Source: Candidatus Thiosymbion sp.
Lineage (GTDB): Bacteria > Pseudomonadota > Gammaproteobacteria > Chromatiales > Chromatiaceae
Length of the DNA: 37,557 bases
NCBI GenBank assembly: GCA_018435665.1
Contig: JAHDND010000200.1
Coordinates: 1 to 37,557 of the forward strand
Direction: 5' to 3'
Shown here: one piece after another, positions 8,428 through 15,610 of the stretch
How the letters are laid out: each line of letters begins with the position of its first letter
Numbering within the stretch: the stretch's first letter is position 1
Made by a program: the position numbers and the translations under genes
Notes under the pieces: model-generated
Told to the model about the DNA's origin: nothing
The model's input: the letters and a program-made list of their open reading frames with translations, nothing else
Databases searched by the model: none

Positions 8428-8853
8428 ATGCCCATGGACAGCGCCAGCATCGAATTACCGGGTTCCGAAATTACCACCATCCACTGCGGCGACGATGGCA
8501 CCCTGCGCATTCATTTCGCCCATGCCATCATCATCAAAACCATGACGGGCTCCAGAGAGCGTACCCGCTGGTGGCAGGCGGGTGATCTGGTCCTGGAGGA
8601 GGCCGAGTTGGCGGTGGAGGGAGAAGATCTGCCCGGGGGACCCCTGATCTGCGCGGGCGGGGATATCGAAGATAATGTCTTTACCTATCGGGATATGCTC
8701 CCCTTGCCCCTGAAGAGTCGTGGCCGTGTCGGTTGCGACCTGGGCTTTCAGGGTTCGGTATACCGGCTTCGGGCCAGAGGTTCCGCCATCCGCCTCGAGA
8801 TGGAGGACGTGGCCAAATATATCGAGCACCTCCGCCCCGACGAACTGTCGTGA
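8428..8853 (+). CDS. Conserved protein of unknown function
   Basis: A 141-residue acidic, soluble-looking protein with no signal peptide or membrane segment. The composition suggests a beta-rich fold: alternating hydrophobic stretches such as TLRIHFAHAIII, GDLVLEEAELAVEG and IRLEMEDVAKYIEHL. I recognise no domain or catalytic motif. It starts 107 bases after ntrC on the same strand, so it could be the tail of that transcript, but no functional link is shown. A second possible start two codons later (8434) cannot be excluded. Its last codons and stop lie inside a copy of the dispersed repeat (8843-8908), so the true C-terminus may have been set by insertion of that element. Confidence 0.75.
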   Translation: MPMDSASIELPGSEITTIHCGDDGTLRIHFAHAIIIKTMTGSRERTRWWQAGDLVLEEAELAVEGEDLPGGPLICAGGDIEDNVFTYRDMLPLPLKSRGRVGCDLGFQGSVYRLRARGSAIRLEMEDVAKYIEHLRPDELS

Positions 8854-8908
8854 GGCGGCGCGCCACGCCCACGAAAATCAAAGGCTTTTCCCTGACTATC
8901 GCGCCTAA
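8843..8908 (-). repeat. Dispersed intergenic repeat, copy A
   Basis: Read on the minus strand it runs from TTAGGCGCGATAGTCAGG to CACGACAGTT and aligns end to end with the five other full copies in the window. It fills the space between two convergent genes: it contains the TGA of the 141-residue protein (8851-8853) and ends four bases before the endonuclease V stop. Its distal half can form the hairpin with a GGCGT/GCGCC stem shared by most copies. Confidence 0.75.
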
Positions 8909-8911
8909 AGA

Positions 8912-9601
8912 TCAAAGACGGATTGCGTCCTTGGCCTGTGATGCCAGGTGGTGAGCCCGGCGCGTGGTTTCCGGCAAACGGTAGCGGGTCGTGCAGGCCA
9001 GGACGAAGTGGATGGCGGTGTCCAGGCTGATCTTGTGTCCCAGGGAGACGTACAGGGGTTGGACCGACGGCCGGGTCCGTAACACCGCCCCGATGATCTC
9101 CTCCCGGTCCCAGAGCCAGGTATGATCGCCCTTGTCTGGGCCCAGGGGGCCATGGGTGCCGATGAGTCGGGATTTGGCGACGCCGATACTGGGTATGCCG
9201 GTCAGGACCCCCAGGTGACAGGCCAGGCCACAGCGGCGCGGGTGAGCCAGACCCTGGCCATCACAGAGCAGCAGGTCCGGGGAAACGGACAGACCCGCCA
9301 GGGCGGCAAGGAGGGCGGGCACCTCGCGAAAGGACAGCAGCCCCGGGACATAGGGGAAAGTGGTCGGCTGCCGGGCTAGTGCTTGGTCGAGGGGCTGGAG
9401 TTCAGGAAATGACAGGACGACCACCGCCGCCCGCGTCAGGGTCCCGCCGGCTTCAAAGCCGACATCAAGTCCCGCCACCCGCCGAACCAGGCCGAGCTCG
9501 TCGTGGCGGATCACCTGATGACGTAGCTGCTCCTGGAGGGCGCGGGCTGCGGCCGCCTGGTTCGGCCAGAAAGTATCACCCTCCATCTTCATCCACATCA
9601 C
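8912..9601 (-). CDS. nfi: Endonuclease V (deoxyinosine 3' endonuclease)
   Basis: The enzyme cuts DNA one phosphodiester bond 3' of deoxyinosine, starting repair of deaminated adenine. At 229 residues it has the normal length. Family motifs are clear: GLDVGFEAGG (catalytic Asp46), YVPGLLSFRE (Glu93), and CDGQGLAHPRRCGLACHLG (Asp114). The sequences GVAKSRLIG and LYVSLGHKISLD follow, as in E. coli Nfi. Three Met codons near the N-terminus (9601, 9592, 9586) are possible starts; none has a clear ribosome site, so the exact start is uncertain. The gene is divergent from the metallo-beta-lactamase-fold gene at 9684 and ends against repeat copy A. Confidence 0.92.
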   Translation of the reverse strand: MMWMKMEGDTFWPNQAAAARALQEQLRHQVIRHDELGLVRRVAGLDVGFEAGGTLTRAAVVVLSFPELQPLDQALARQPTTFPYVPGLLSFREVPALLAALAGLSVSPDLLLCDGQGLAHPRRCGLACHLGVLTGIPSIGVAKSRLIGTHGPLGPDKGDHTWLWDREEIIGAVLRTRPSVQPLYVSLGHKISLDTAIHFVLACTTRYRLPETTRRAHHLASQAKDAIRL

Positions 9602-9683
9602 CGATCAGGCCATCTTGTCGGGTTTTAGAGTTGCGTCGGTCGGTCGGGTCGGGGAAGATCGCCGCTTCAACCCCAATCCCGTC

Positions 9684-10472
9684 ATGATGGACGAAGTGAA
9701 GATGGCGCTGGAACTCTACAACGATGGTACTCACCACTGCCTCCTGTTCCAGAATCTGGTGACAGGCGAGGCGGTGCAGGCCAATCAGGTGATCATTCTA
9801 GACCAAGGGCAGGCTGCCCTACTGGACCCCGGCGGGGAGATGACCTTTGGCCCGTTACGGCGGGCGCTGAGCGCTTACCTGGAGCCCGAGGGTCTCGATT
9901 ATGTCCTGGCCTCCCACCAGGATCCGGACATCATCTCCTCACTGGATCTCTGGCTGACGGAAACCTCTTGCAAGATCGTGATTCCCGCGGTCTGGGAACG
10001 CTTCATTCCCCACTTCACCCACGCCGGTCGGCTGGAGGACCGGGTCATTTCCGTCCCCGACCAGGGGCTGATCCTGAGCCTGGGTGACGGTGAGCTTAGC
10101 CTGTTACCCGCGCACTTCCTGCATGCGGAAGGCAACTTTTCCTTCTACGATCCTACCAGTCGTATCCTCTTCTCCGGGGACATCGGGGCCAATTTTCCCC
10201 ACTCGGTCTTACCCCAACCCGTCTCGACTCTGGCCGAGATCCTGCCGGTGATGGCCCCGTTCCACCACCGCTACATGGCCTCGGGCAAGGTCTGCCGGTA
10301 TTGGGCGGAGATGGTCCGCGAACTGGAAGTCGATACCCTGGTACCGCAGCATGGCAGGTATCTACAGGGCCGCCAGGTGGTGGATGAGTTCCTGGACTGG
10401 TTGGCTGGCTTGGAATGCGGTGTCGATCTGGTGGGGCCCAACCTCTATCGGTTGCCACGCCTGGAGGCCTGA
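9684..10472 (+). CDS. Metallo-beta-lactamase-fold protein, diiron ODP/FprA-like
   Basis: A 262-residue protein with the beta-lactamase fold seen in flavodiiron proteins and ODP oxygen-binding proteins. The metal motif is SHQDPDII in place of the usual HxHxDH, as expected for non-heme diiron members (HxE/DxD). Later ligands are probably in LLPAHFLHAEGNF, LFSGDIGANF and VPQHGRYLQG. Flavodiiron proteins reduce O2 or NO, but this protein lacks the flavodoxin domain, so ODP-type oxygen or redox sensing is the better guess; that is inference. The Met at 9684 fits the start of the fold (MALELYND follows); the frame is open back to 9615. It stands alone, divergent from nfi, and is convergent with the small gene at 10627. 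Confidence 0.8.
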   Translation: MMDEVKMALELYNDGTHHCLLFQNLVTGEAVQANQVIILDQGQAALLDPGGEMTFGPLRRALSAYLEPEGLDYVLASHQDPDIISSLDLWLTETSCKIVIPAVWERFIPHFTHAGRLEDRVISVPDQGLILSLGDGELSLLPAHFLHAEGNFSFYDPTSRILFSGDIGANFPHSVLPQPVSTLAEILPVMAPFHHRYMASGKVCRYWAEMVRELEVDTLVPQHGRYLQGRQVVDEFLDWLAGLECGVDLVGPNLYRLPRLEA

Positions 10473-10512
10473 TCAGGCCCCCGCCGAAATCGCCAAGCCC
10501 CTAATTGTCAAA

Positions 10513-10535
10513 AAACCCGCGTCAGACGCGGGTTT
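10513..10535 (-). terminator. Rho-independent terminator on the minus strand
   Basis: A GC-rich inverted repeat (CCCGCGT, three-base loop, ACGCGGG) is flanked by AAA/TTT. Read on the minus strand the stem is followed by six T residues, the classical intrinsic terminator. It would end transcription of the small gene at 10627-10851. On the plus strand only three T residues follow, so it is a weaker terminator for the 9684-10472 gene. Confidence 0.75.
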
Positions 10536-10626
10536 ACGGGATTCGCTGCGGGTGCACCGGAAAAAGCTCAGTGCGGGGTACCGGGGCTAGGATGGGCCAG
10601 GGCGTTCACGTGGCCCAAGGGGGGCC

Positions 10627-10851
10627 TCAGTTACGAGATGAACCCACGATCTGGTGCGCCAAGTCCACGACACGCGTCGCCATTTCGGCATACTCGTGAC
10701 GGTAGTTAGCGAGGAGACCCTCTTCAGAGGCCCAGTAATCCTTGCCGGTGACGCCATGCGCATGCTCGTGAGCAATGAACTGCTGCTGCATGCCCAACAT
10801 CTTGTCGATCAGCTCTTGCTTCTCTTTCTTCAACGCCGCGATGTCGCTCAT
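10627..10851 (-). CDS. Small helical protein of unknown function
   Basis: A 74-residue charged protein, starting MSDIAALKKEKQELIDKMLG, that looks almost wholly alpha-helical. A heptad-like first helix is followed by a His-rich turn (FIAHEHAHGVTGKDYW) and a second helix. The ATG at 10851 is preceded by GGGAGAGAG at good spacing; a TTG at 10866 lies inside that ribosome site and is not a likely start. The gene has its own terminator (10513-10535) and an AT-rich upstream segment with TATATT near 10920, so it is probably transcribed alone. I do not recognise the family. The His cluster could bind a metal, but nothing shows that it does. Confidence 0.75.
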   Translation of the reverse strand: MSDIAALKKEKQELIDKMLGMQQQFIAHEHAHGVTGKDYWASEEGLLANYRHEYAEMATRVVDLAHQIVGSSRN

Positions 10852-10995
10852 GAATCTCTCTCCCAAGGGCCCGTGGAGCTTGAACTCACACGAACCTTTT
10901 TAGTGTATGCCGAAATCTTAATATAGCATGGGGCACCGAGGCGGGGCCAAACGAAATCATCCTGATATCTCTTCAGTGGTAGCAGCCCTCTCCCT

Positions 10996-11979
10996 TCAGG
11001 CCGATTCACAGCCACAAGCCGGCAGGGAGGGGCCGTGCAGGCACAGGGAGCCGGTGATCTGGGCGACATTCGCCAGGTCATGGCGGTCGAGGTAGTCGAG
11101 AATGCCCTGATTGATCTGGGTGAGGATCAGGGGGTCGTAGAACAGGGCCGTGCCGATGCCAACGGCGCTCGCGCCGGCAATCAGGAACTCCAGGGCGTCC
11201 ACCGCACTGGCGATACCTCCTTGACCGATGATGGGAATCCCATGGTCACGGCAAACTTGATAAATTTGATGCACCTTGAGCAGGGCGATGGGTTTGATGG
11301 CGGGTCCGGAGAGACCGCCCTGGTTGTTGCCAATCACCGGCATCCGCTGTTCGATATCAATGGCCATGCCCATCAGGGTGTTGATGGCCGCGAAGGCATC
11401 GGCACCCGCCTCCAGGCAGGCACGGGCATTGGCGGCGATGTCCGTCTGGTTGGGCGAGAGCTTGGTGATGAGGGGCTTACGGGTGGCGCGGCGGCAGGCG
11501 GCAACCACCTGAGCCGACATCCGCACATCGTTGCCGAAGGCTACCCCACCCTCCTTGACGTTAGGGCAGGAGATATTGATCTCGATGGCGTCGATGGGAC
11601 TGTCATCGAAGCGCCGGGTAACTTCGTAGTACTCCTCGATACTCGATCCCGAGACGTTGGCGATGAATCGGGTCTCACTGAAGTCCAGGGTGGGGAGAAT
11701 GTCCCGGATGACGCGATCCACGCCGGGATTTTGCAGACCGATGGCGTTGATCATGCCCCCCGGCGTCTCACAGATCCGATGCGGCGCGTTGCCCAAGCGG
11801 GGGGACAGGGTCGTCCCCTTGAGGCACACGGCCCCTGCCTGGCGGTTGGAGAAGCCGTGGATGCGGGTATACTCCTCACCAAAACCCACGCAGCCGGACA
11901 GGAGTACCAGCGGGGTTGCGAAGTTCAGACCGCAAAAGTCGACGCTCAGTCGGGGGTCGAGGTTGCTGTCCACTGTCAT
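10996..11979 (-). CDS. pyrD: Dihydroorotate dehydrogenase, class 1B type
   Basis: The enzyme oxidises dihydroorotate to orotate in pyrimidine synthesis. The 327-residue TIM-barrel protein carries the class 1 active-site cysteine in INISCPNVKEGGVAFG. It also has KLSPNQTDI, NTLMGMAIDIE, GGLSGPAIKPIAL, GQGGIASAVDALEF and GASAVGIGTA. This pattern matches the NAD-dependent class 1B catalytic subunit rather than the membrane class 2 enzyme usual in Gammaproteobacteria. No pyrK-like electron-transfer subunit is adjacent. The ATG at 11979 has GGGAG 12 bases upstream; the alternative TTG at 11997 sits within that site. It is divergent from trmL with about 53 bases between starts. Confidence 0.88.
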   Translation of the reverse strand: MTVDSNLDPRLSVDFCGLNFATPLVLLSGCVGFGEEYTRIHGFSNRQAGAVCLKGTTLSPRLGNAPHRICETPGGMINAIGLQNPGVDRVIRDILPTLDFSETRFIANVSGSSIEEYYEVTRRFDDSPIDAIEINISCPNVKEGGVAFGNDVRMSAQVVAACRRATRKPLITKLSPNQTDIAANARACLEAGADAFAAINTLMGMAIDIEQRMPVIGNNQGGLSGPAIKPIALLKVHQIYQVCRDHGIPIIGQGGIASAVDALEFLIAGASAVGIGTALFYDPLILTQINQGILDYLDRHDLANVAQITGSLCLHGPSLPACGCESA

Positions 11980-12032
11980 GTCTGATGATGCTCCCAAACC
12001 GGTAATGCCCTGGGGCCGGCCTGCTGATAACG

Positions 12033-12503
12033 ATGTTCGATGTCGTCCTTTTCCAGCCCGAGATTCCGCCCAATACCGGCAATATCATGCGCTTGTGCGC
12101 CAACGCCGGCGTCAGGTTGCACCTGATCGAGCCCTTGGGCTTTGTCCTCGACGACCGCCGCCTGCGTCGCGCGGGGCTGGATTACCGCGAGTGGGCGGAC
12201 GTCCAGGTCCATGCCAACTTAGCCACCTATCTGCGCTGCCGAACCCCGACGCGGGTGCTGGCCTGCACCACCCGCGGTGCCATCGCCTATGGGGCCGTGG
12301 CCTTTCAGCCGGGTGACGCCTTGCTGTTCGGTCCCGAAACACGCGGTCTTCCTCAGGATTTGATCGCGGCCCTGCCACCGGATCAACGCCTGTTTATCCC
12401 CATGCATCCCGGAAATCGCAGTCTGAATCTGTCGAATGCTGTCGCAGTCATTCTTTACGAGGCTTGGCGTCAACAGGGTTTTACTGGGGCCCAGCGAACC
12501 TGA
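12033..12503 (+). CDS. trmL: tRNA (cytidine/uridine-34 2'-O)-methyltransferase TrmL
   Basis: This SPOUT-class enzyme methylates the ribose at the wobble position of certain tRNA-Leu species. The 156-residue length is typical. Motifs are FQPEIPPNTGNIMRLCAN at the N-terminus, LFGPETRGLP, and the knotted SAM-binding C-terminus PMHPGNRSLNLSNAVAVILYEAWRQ. In E. coli trmL also lies close to the secB-gpsA-cysE block, so its place next to gpsA here is a conserved neighbourhood. Convergent with gpsA; the 145-base gap between them (12504-12648) shows no recognisable feature. Confidence 0.95.
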   Translation: MFDVVLFQPEIPPNTGNIMRLCANAGVRLHLIEPLGFVLDDRRLRRAGLDYREWADVQVHANLATYLRCRTPTRVLACTTRGAIAYGAVAFQPGDALLFGPETRGLPQDLIAALPPDQRLFIPMHPGNRSLNLSNAVAVILYEAWRQQGFTGAQRT

Positions 12504-12648
12504 GTGCGTGCGATGGGCGGACGCGGTACCCATGTGCCACCAGCGGGGTCCCTGGGTAAGGCCCTGCCTGGGAGAGCAGCCGGAAATTGGGCCGAGAGCG
12601 CGTTCCCCGCTGCCGAAGCAGTTGATCCGGGGCTTGCCCGCTTCGGCC

Positions 12649-13653
12649 TCAATCCATTTCGGACTTACCTTCCCGCGTCAGGAGATTATGCGTAGCCTCT
12701 TCTGGAGTGGTCCCCGCGTAAAGCACGCCATGGACCTCGGCACTGATGGGCATCTCGATACCAAAGCGTTGAGCCAAACTGTGGACTGCGCGGCTGGTCA
12801 GAACCCCCTCCACCTCCTGGCCGATGTCCTGGCGTGCCTGATCGAGGCTGACGCCGCGCGCTAGGGCCAGGCCCAGGCGGCGGTTACGAGACTGGTCATC
12901 GGTACAGGTCAAAACCAGGTCACCCAACCCCGCCAGGCCCATGAAGGTCTCTGGTCGTCCGCCGAGTGCCGTACCCAGGCGCGTCAGTTCCGCCAGGCCC
13001 CGGGTGATGAGAGCAGCGCGGGTATTGGCGCCAAAACCCAGACCGTCGGCGATTCCGGTGGCGATGGCCAGGACATTCTTGGCCGCTCCGCCCACCTGGA
13101 CGCCCACGAGGTCATGACTGGTGTAGGTGCGGAAACGCTCGCCATGAAGATAAGCCGCGACCCGGCGCGCCTGAATCAGGTCCGGCGAGGCGACGGTGAC
13201 CGCCGTCGGCAATCCCCGGGCAACTTCAGAGGCGAAACTGGGGCCTGAAACCACGGCAAGATCGCGTTTTCCCAGGATATCTCCCGCGACCTCATGCAGC
13301 AATCGGTTGGTCCCAGGCTCCAGGCCCTTGGTGGCCCACGCCAACCCCACCTCCGGGCCCAAGGGAGGCATGGCGCGAAGCAAGCTTGCGAAGCCATGGC
13401 TGGGCACGACGATCAGAACTTCCTGGACCCCATCGAGGGCCTGATCCAGATCGCAGGTAGGCTCGATGAGGTCGGGGAGGGGAAAGCCTGGGAGGTAGCG
13501 GCGGTTTTCCCGCTCGCTGATCAGGGCCTCGATCTGTGCGGTCCACAGGTCCCAGAGCTTGACCCGCCGACCATTGCGGGCAATCACCAGGGCCAGGGCC
13601 GTGCCCCATGACCCAGCTCCCAGGACTGCAACGGGTGCGGAGACGCGACTCAT
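12649..13653 (-). CDS. gpsA: Glycerol-3-phosphate dehydrogenase [NAD(P)+]
   Basis: It reduces dihydroxyacetone phosphate to sn-glycerol 3-phosphate for phospholipid synthesis. The 334-residue protein has an N-terminal Rossmann fold with VAVLGAGSWGTALA, then WATKGLEPGT, VSGPSFASEVARGLPTAV, and the catalytic helix GGAAKNVLAIATGIADGLGFG. ELTRLGTALGG and GLAGLGDLVLTCTDD complete the C-terminal domain. It lies 26 bases downstream of secB on the same strand, the arrangement known from E. coli, and is probably co-transcribed with it. Confidence 0.97.
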   Translation of the reverse strand: MSRVSAPVAVLGAGSWGTALALVIARNGRRVKLWDLWTAQIEALISERENRRYLPGFPLPDLIEPTCDLDQALDGVQEVLIVVPSHGFASLLRAMPPLGPEVGLAWATKGLEPGTNRLLHEVAGDILGKRDLAVVSGPSFASEVARGLPTAVTVASPDLIQARRVAAYLHGERFRTYTSHDLVGVQVGGAAKNVLAIATGIADGLGFGANTRAALITRGLAELTRLGTALGGRPETFMGLAGLGDLVLTCTDDQSRNRRLGLALARGVSLDQARQDIGQEVEGVLTSRAVHSLAQRFGIEMPISAEVHGVLYAGTTPEEATHNLLTREGKSEMD

Positions 13654-13679
13654 GGGGGGCGGTCGTCAGCCAATCGTTA

Positions 13680-14195
13680 TCAGTTGATGGTGGGACTTGG
13701 AGTACCACCCGCCTGTTTTTGCATCTCTTCCATCATTTGCCGTTGGCGCTGAGCGTAAAGCACTTCAAAATTGACTGGTTGCAGGACTAATTGTGGGAAA
13801 CTGCCCTTGGCAACCAGGTCGGAAATGGCTTCACGGGCATAGGGAAAGAGGAGGTTGGGGCAGTAGGCGCCCAGCAAGGGGCCAAGCTCCGGTTCTGCAA
13901 AGCCCTTGACGCCCACCAGGCCTGCTTGCTGGACCTCGACGATGAAGGCGGTCTGGTCGCCGATATGGGTCGTGACGGTAACCGTCAGGATGACCTCGAA
14001 GGTCACGTCATCGATGCGGTTAACCTGGGTGTTGAGGCTGAGCTCATGCTTCGGCTGCCATTCGCCGAGAAAGATGTGAGGTGACTTGGGGGATTCGAAG
14101 GATAAATCCTTGATATAGATGCGGTGCAGTTGGAACATCCGCTCGTCCTGAGCTTTGGCCTGGGGCTGGGATTGGTCCTGAGTGTTGTCGGTCAT
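13680..14195 (-). CDS. secB: Protein-export chaperone SecB
   Basis: SecB is a cytoplasmic tetramer that keeps preproteins unfolded and hands them to SecA. The 171-residue protein has a short Gln-rich N-terminal leader and then the SecB core: FQLHRIYIKDLSFESPKSP, EWQPKHELSLNT and GVKGFAEPELGPLLGAYCPNLLFPYARE. A flexible Gln/Met-rich tail ends it. Upstream on the same strand is the rhodanese gene, separated by a dispersed repeat (copy B) where E. coli-type operons carry glutaredoxin 3 (grxC). gpsA follows after 26 bases. Confidence 0.97.
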   Translation of the reverse strand: MTDNTQDQSQPQAKAQDERMFQLHRIYIKDLSFESPKSPHIFLGEWQPKHELSLNTQVNRIDDVTFEVILTVTVTTHIGDQTAFIVEVQQAGLVGVKGFAEPELGPLLGAYCPNLLFPYAREAISDLVAKGSFPQLVLQPVNFEVLYAQRQRQMMEEMQKQAGGTPSPTIN

Positions 14196-14247
14196 CGTGG
14201 CGTTATCCTGGGAAGGCGGAAGGGGAGGGGGGAGGGCGGTTTAAGGG

Positions 14248-14317
14248 CTAAGCATGAAAGTCACGGCAAAGTCTTTTATTTTCAGGGGGCGTGGCACGCT
14301 CCCGCATGACTGTTAGC
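14248..14317 (+). repeat. Dispersed intergenic repeat, copy B
   Basis: It starts CTAAGCATGAAAGTCACGGC and ends GCATGACTGTTAGC on the plus strand. It lies between secB and the rhodanese gene, both on the minus strand, and the TAA of the rhodanese gene (complement of 14313-14315) falls in its terminal GTTAGC. Bases 14285-14303 form an eight-pair hairpin (GGGGGCGT, loop GGC, ACGCTCCC, with one G-T pair). Confidence 0.8.
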
Positions 14318-14753
14318 GACGCTTGCGCGTGACGGGGAGATTGGCGCTCTGCCAGGCTAGAATACCACCCCGCAGATTGTAAACCTCCTCAAAGCCCTCC
14401 TTGCGGAGCAGGTTGCAGGCCATGGCGGACTGAGAACCCGAGCGGCAGTTAACGATGATGGGCTTGCCCTTGTGTTTGTGCAGGCTGGTGATCTGATTTT
14501 TGAACCCGTTCATGGGGAGGTTGACGGCGTTGAGAATATGTCCCTGAGCGAAGTCCGCTAGGGGACGCACGTCGATGACCACGGCCTCCCGCCGATTCAT
14601 GAGATCGGTCGCACCCAAGGGATCCACCGTGCCCTTGTTGCCCTGGATGAGGTTGTGCGCCAGCAACGCCAGGGTCGCGACCAGAACCAGGAACAAGAAC
14701 CAGTGGTTGAAGATAAATTCAGGGATGTTCTGCAGGGCCATGGTAAATTGCAT
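14313..14753 (-). CDS. Membrane-anchored rhodanese-like protein (YibN type)
   Basis: An N-terminal transmembrane helix (HWFLFLVLVATLALLAH) is followed by one rhodanese domain facing the cytoplasm. It includes VVIDVRPLADFAQGHILNAVN and the active-site loop IIVNCRSGSQSAMA, whose Cys can carry a persulfide. About 146 residues, the usual size of E. coli YibN-like proteins. The ATG at 14753 or the one at 14741 is the likely start; the longer frame begins with a TTG at 14789 and has no family support. It is upstream of secB-gpsA as in E. coli, but with no grxC between. Its stop codon lies inside repeat copy B. An ArsR regulator with a persulfide-sensor cysteine pair is the next gene upstream, so a sulfur-transfer role is plausible but not shown. 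Confidence 0.88.
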   Translation of the reverse strand: MQFTMALQNIPEFIFNHWFLFLVLVATLALLAHNLIQGNKGTVDPLGATDLMNRREAVVIDVRPLADFAQGHILNAVNLPMNGFKNQITSLHKHKGKPIIVNCRSGSQSAMACNLLRKEGFEEVYNLRGGILAWQSANLPVTRKRR

Positions 14754-14954
14754 CACCGTCAGGCATGAGCCTGGGAAAAAGCTGGCCAAAGGTCAGTAAG
14801 GGCAGGCCTGGCTGGAATCCATAAGTATAGCCTTCGGGGGTCGGAAGCGTCATCCCTGCCAAGCGTGATGACGAAGGGCTGATGGCCGACGGTTGGGGTT
14901 GATGCCGGCTCGGCAGGAATCGCGGAGGCCAGATGCGACCGAGGGTCAGGCGTG

Positions 14955-15314
14955 TTAATGGCCTTGTTGACAAAAAACCTGGCGCATCATGCTGATTAAC
15001 TGCAGGGTGCGGATGTCACCCACCCGGTAATAGACGCGATTGGCGTCCTTGCGGGTGGCAAGAATCCCCTTGTCACGCAGGATGGCGAGGTGCTGGGAGA
15101 TGTTGCTCTGGGAGGTCCCCACGTCGTCGACGATGTCCTGAACGCTGACCTCGCGGTCCCCCAGGGTGCAGAGAATCTTTAGCCGCAAGGGGTGAGACAT
15201 CGCCTTCAGTGAGCGCGAGGCACGATCTATGTCACCATCGTCAGCAAAGAGTTCGAGGGCGGGGTCGGTGTCGTGGCTGAGAGTGTAATCGGGGGTGTCG
15301 ATGCGGCCTACCAT
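14955..15314 (-). CDS. ArsR-family repressor, likely persulfide-sensing (BigR/SqrR/YgaV type)
   Basis: A 119-residue winged-helix regulator. The core has LKAMSHPLRLKILCTLGD, the recognition helix region VGTSQSNISQHLAILRDKGIL, and the beta-wing RKDANRVYYRV. It carries just two cysteines, Cys49 in helix 2 (KILCTL) and Cys115 at the C-terminus (RQVFCQQ). Their 66-residue spacing equals that of the sensing cysteines in SqrR (41/107) and BigR (42/108), and E. coli YgaV has cysteines in the same two segments. Metal-sensor motifs such as ELCVCDL are absent. The ATG at 15314 opens the conserved part; the open frame up to 15452 runs through an AT-rich promoter-like stretch (15338-15360) and is probably not coding. 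The targets are unknown; the rhodanese gene downstream is one candidate. Confidence 0.85.
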   Translation of the reverse strand: MVGRIDTPDYTLSHDTDPALELFADDGDIDRASRSLKAMSHPLRLKILCTLGDREVSVQDIVDDVGTSQSNISQHLAILRDKGILATRKDANRVYYRVGDIRTLQLISMMRQVFCQQGH

Positions 15315-15610
15315 GAAGGTGACTCGGTTCAGGCTATAACAATTTAATAATAAGCTTTTTTGCTGGTTATTGCGAAGGGCTGGCTGATGATTCCAGGCAA
15401 GCCAGCACGGGCCAGGGAACAATCGCCGTATAATCCCCAACGGAAAGATCACCGTTTACTCCGACCCATGGCCCATGCTCCTCCCCTACGACACGATTGC
15501 TGACGGTCCCCAGGGTGCGGGCTCTCGGGAGGTTCACCCTTGAAGGGGCCCCGGACCGGGCTTGGGCGCCGAATGGTCGCCCTGGCCATTTTCACCACAG
15601 TAAACACAGC

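Noticed and set aside
11035..11985. Plus-strand open frame opposite pyrD
   Set aside because: The opposite strand encodes a convincing dihydroorotate dehydrogenase; this frame has no recognisable features.
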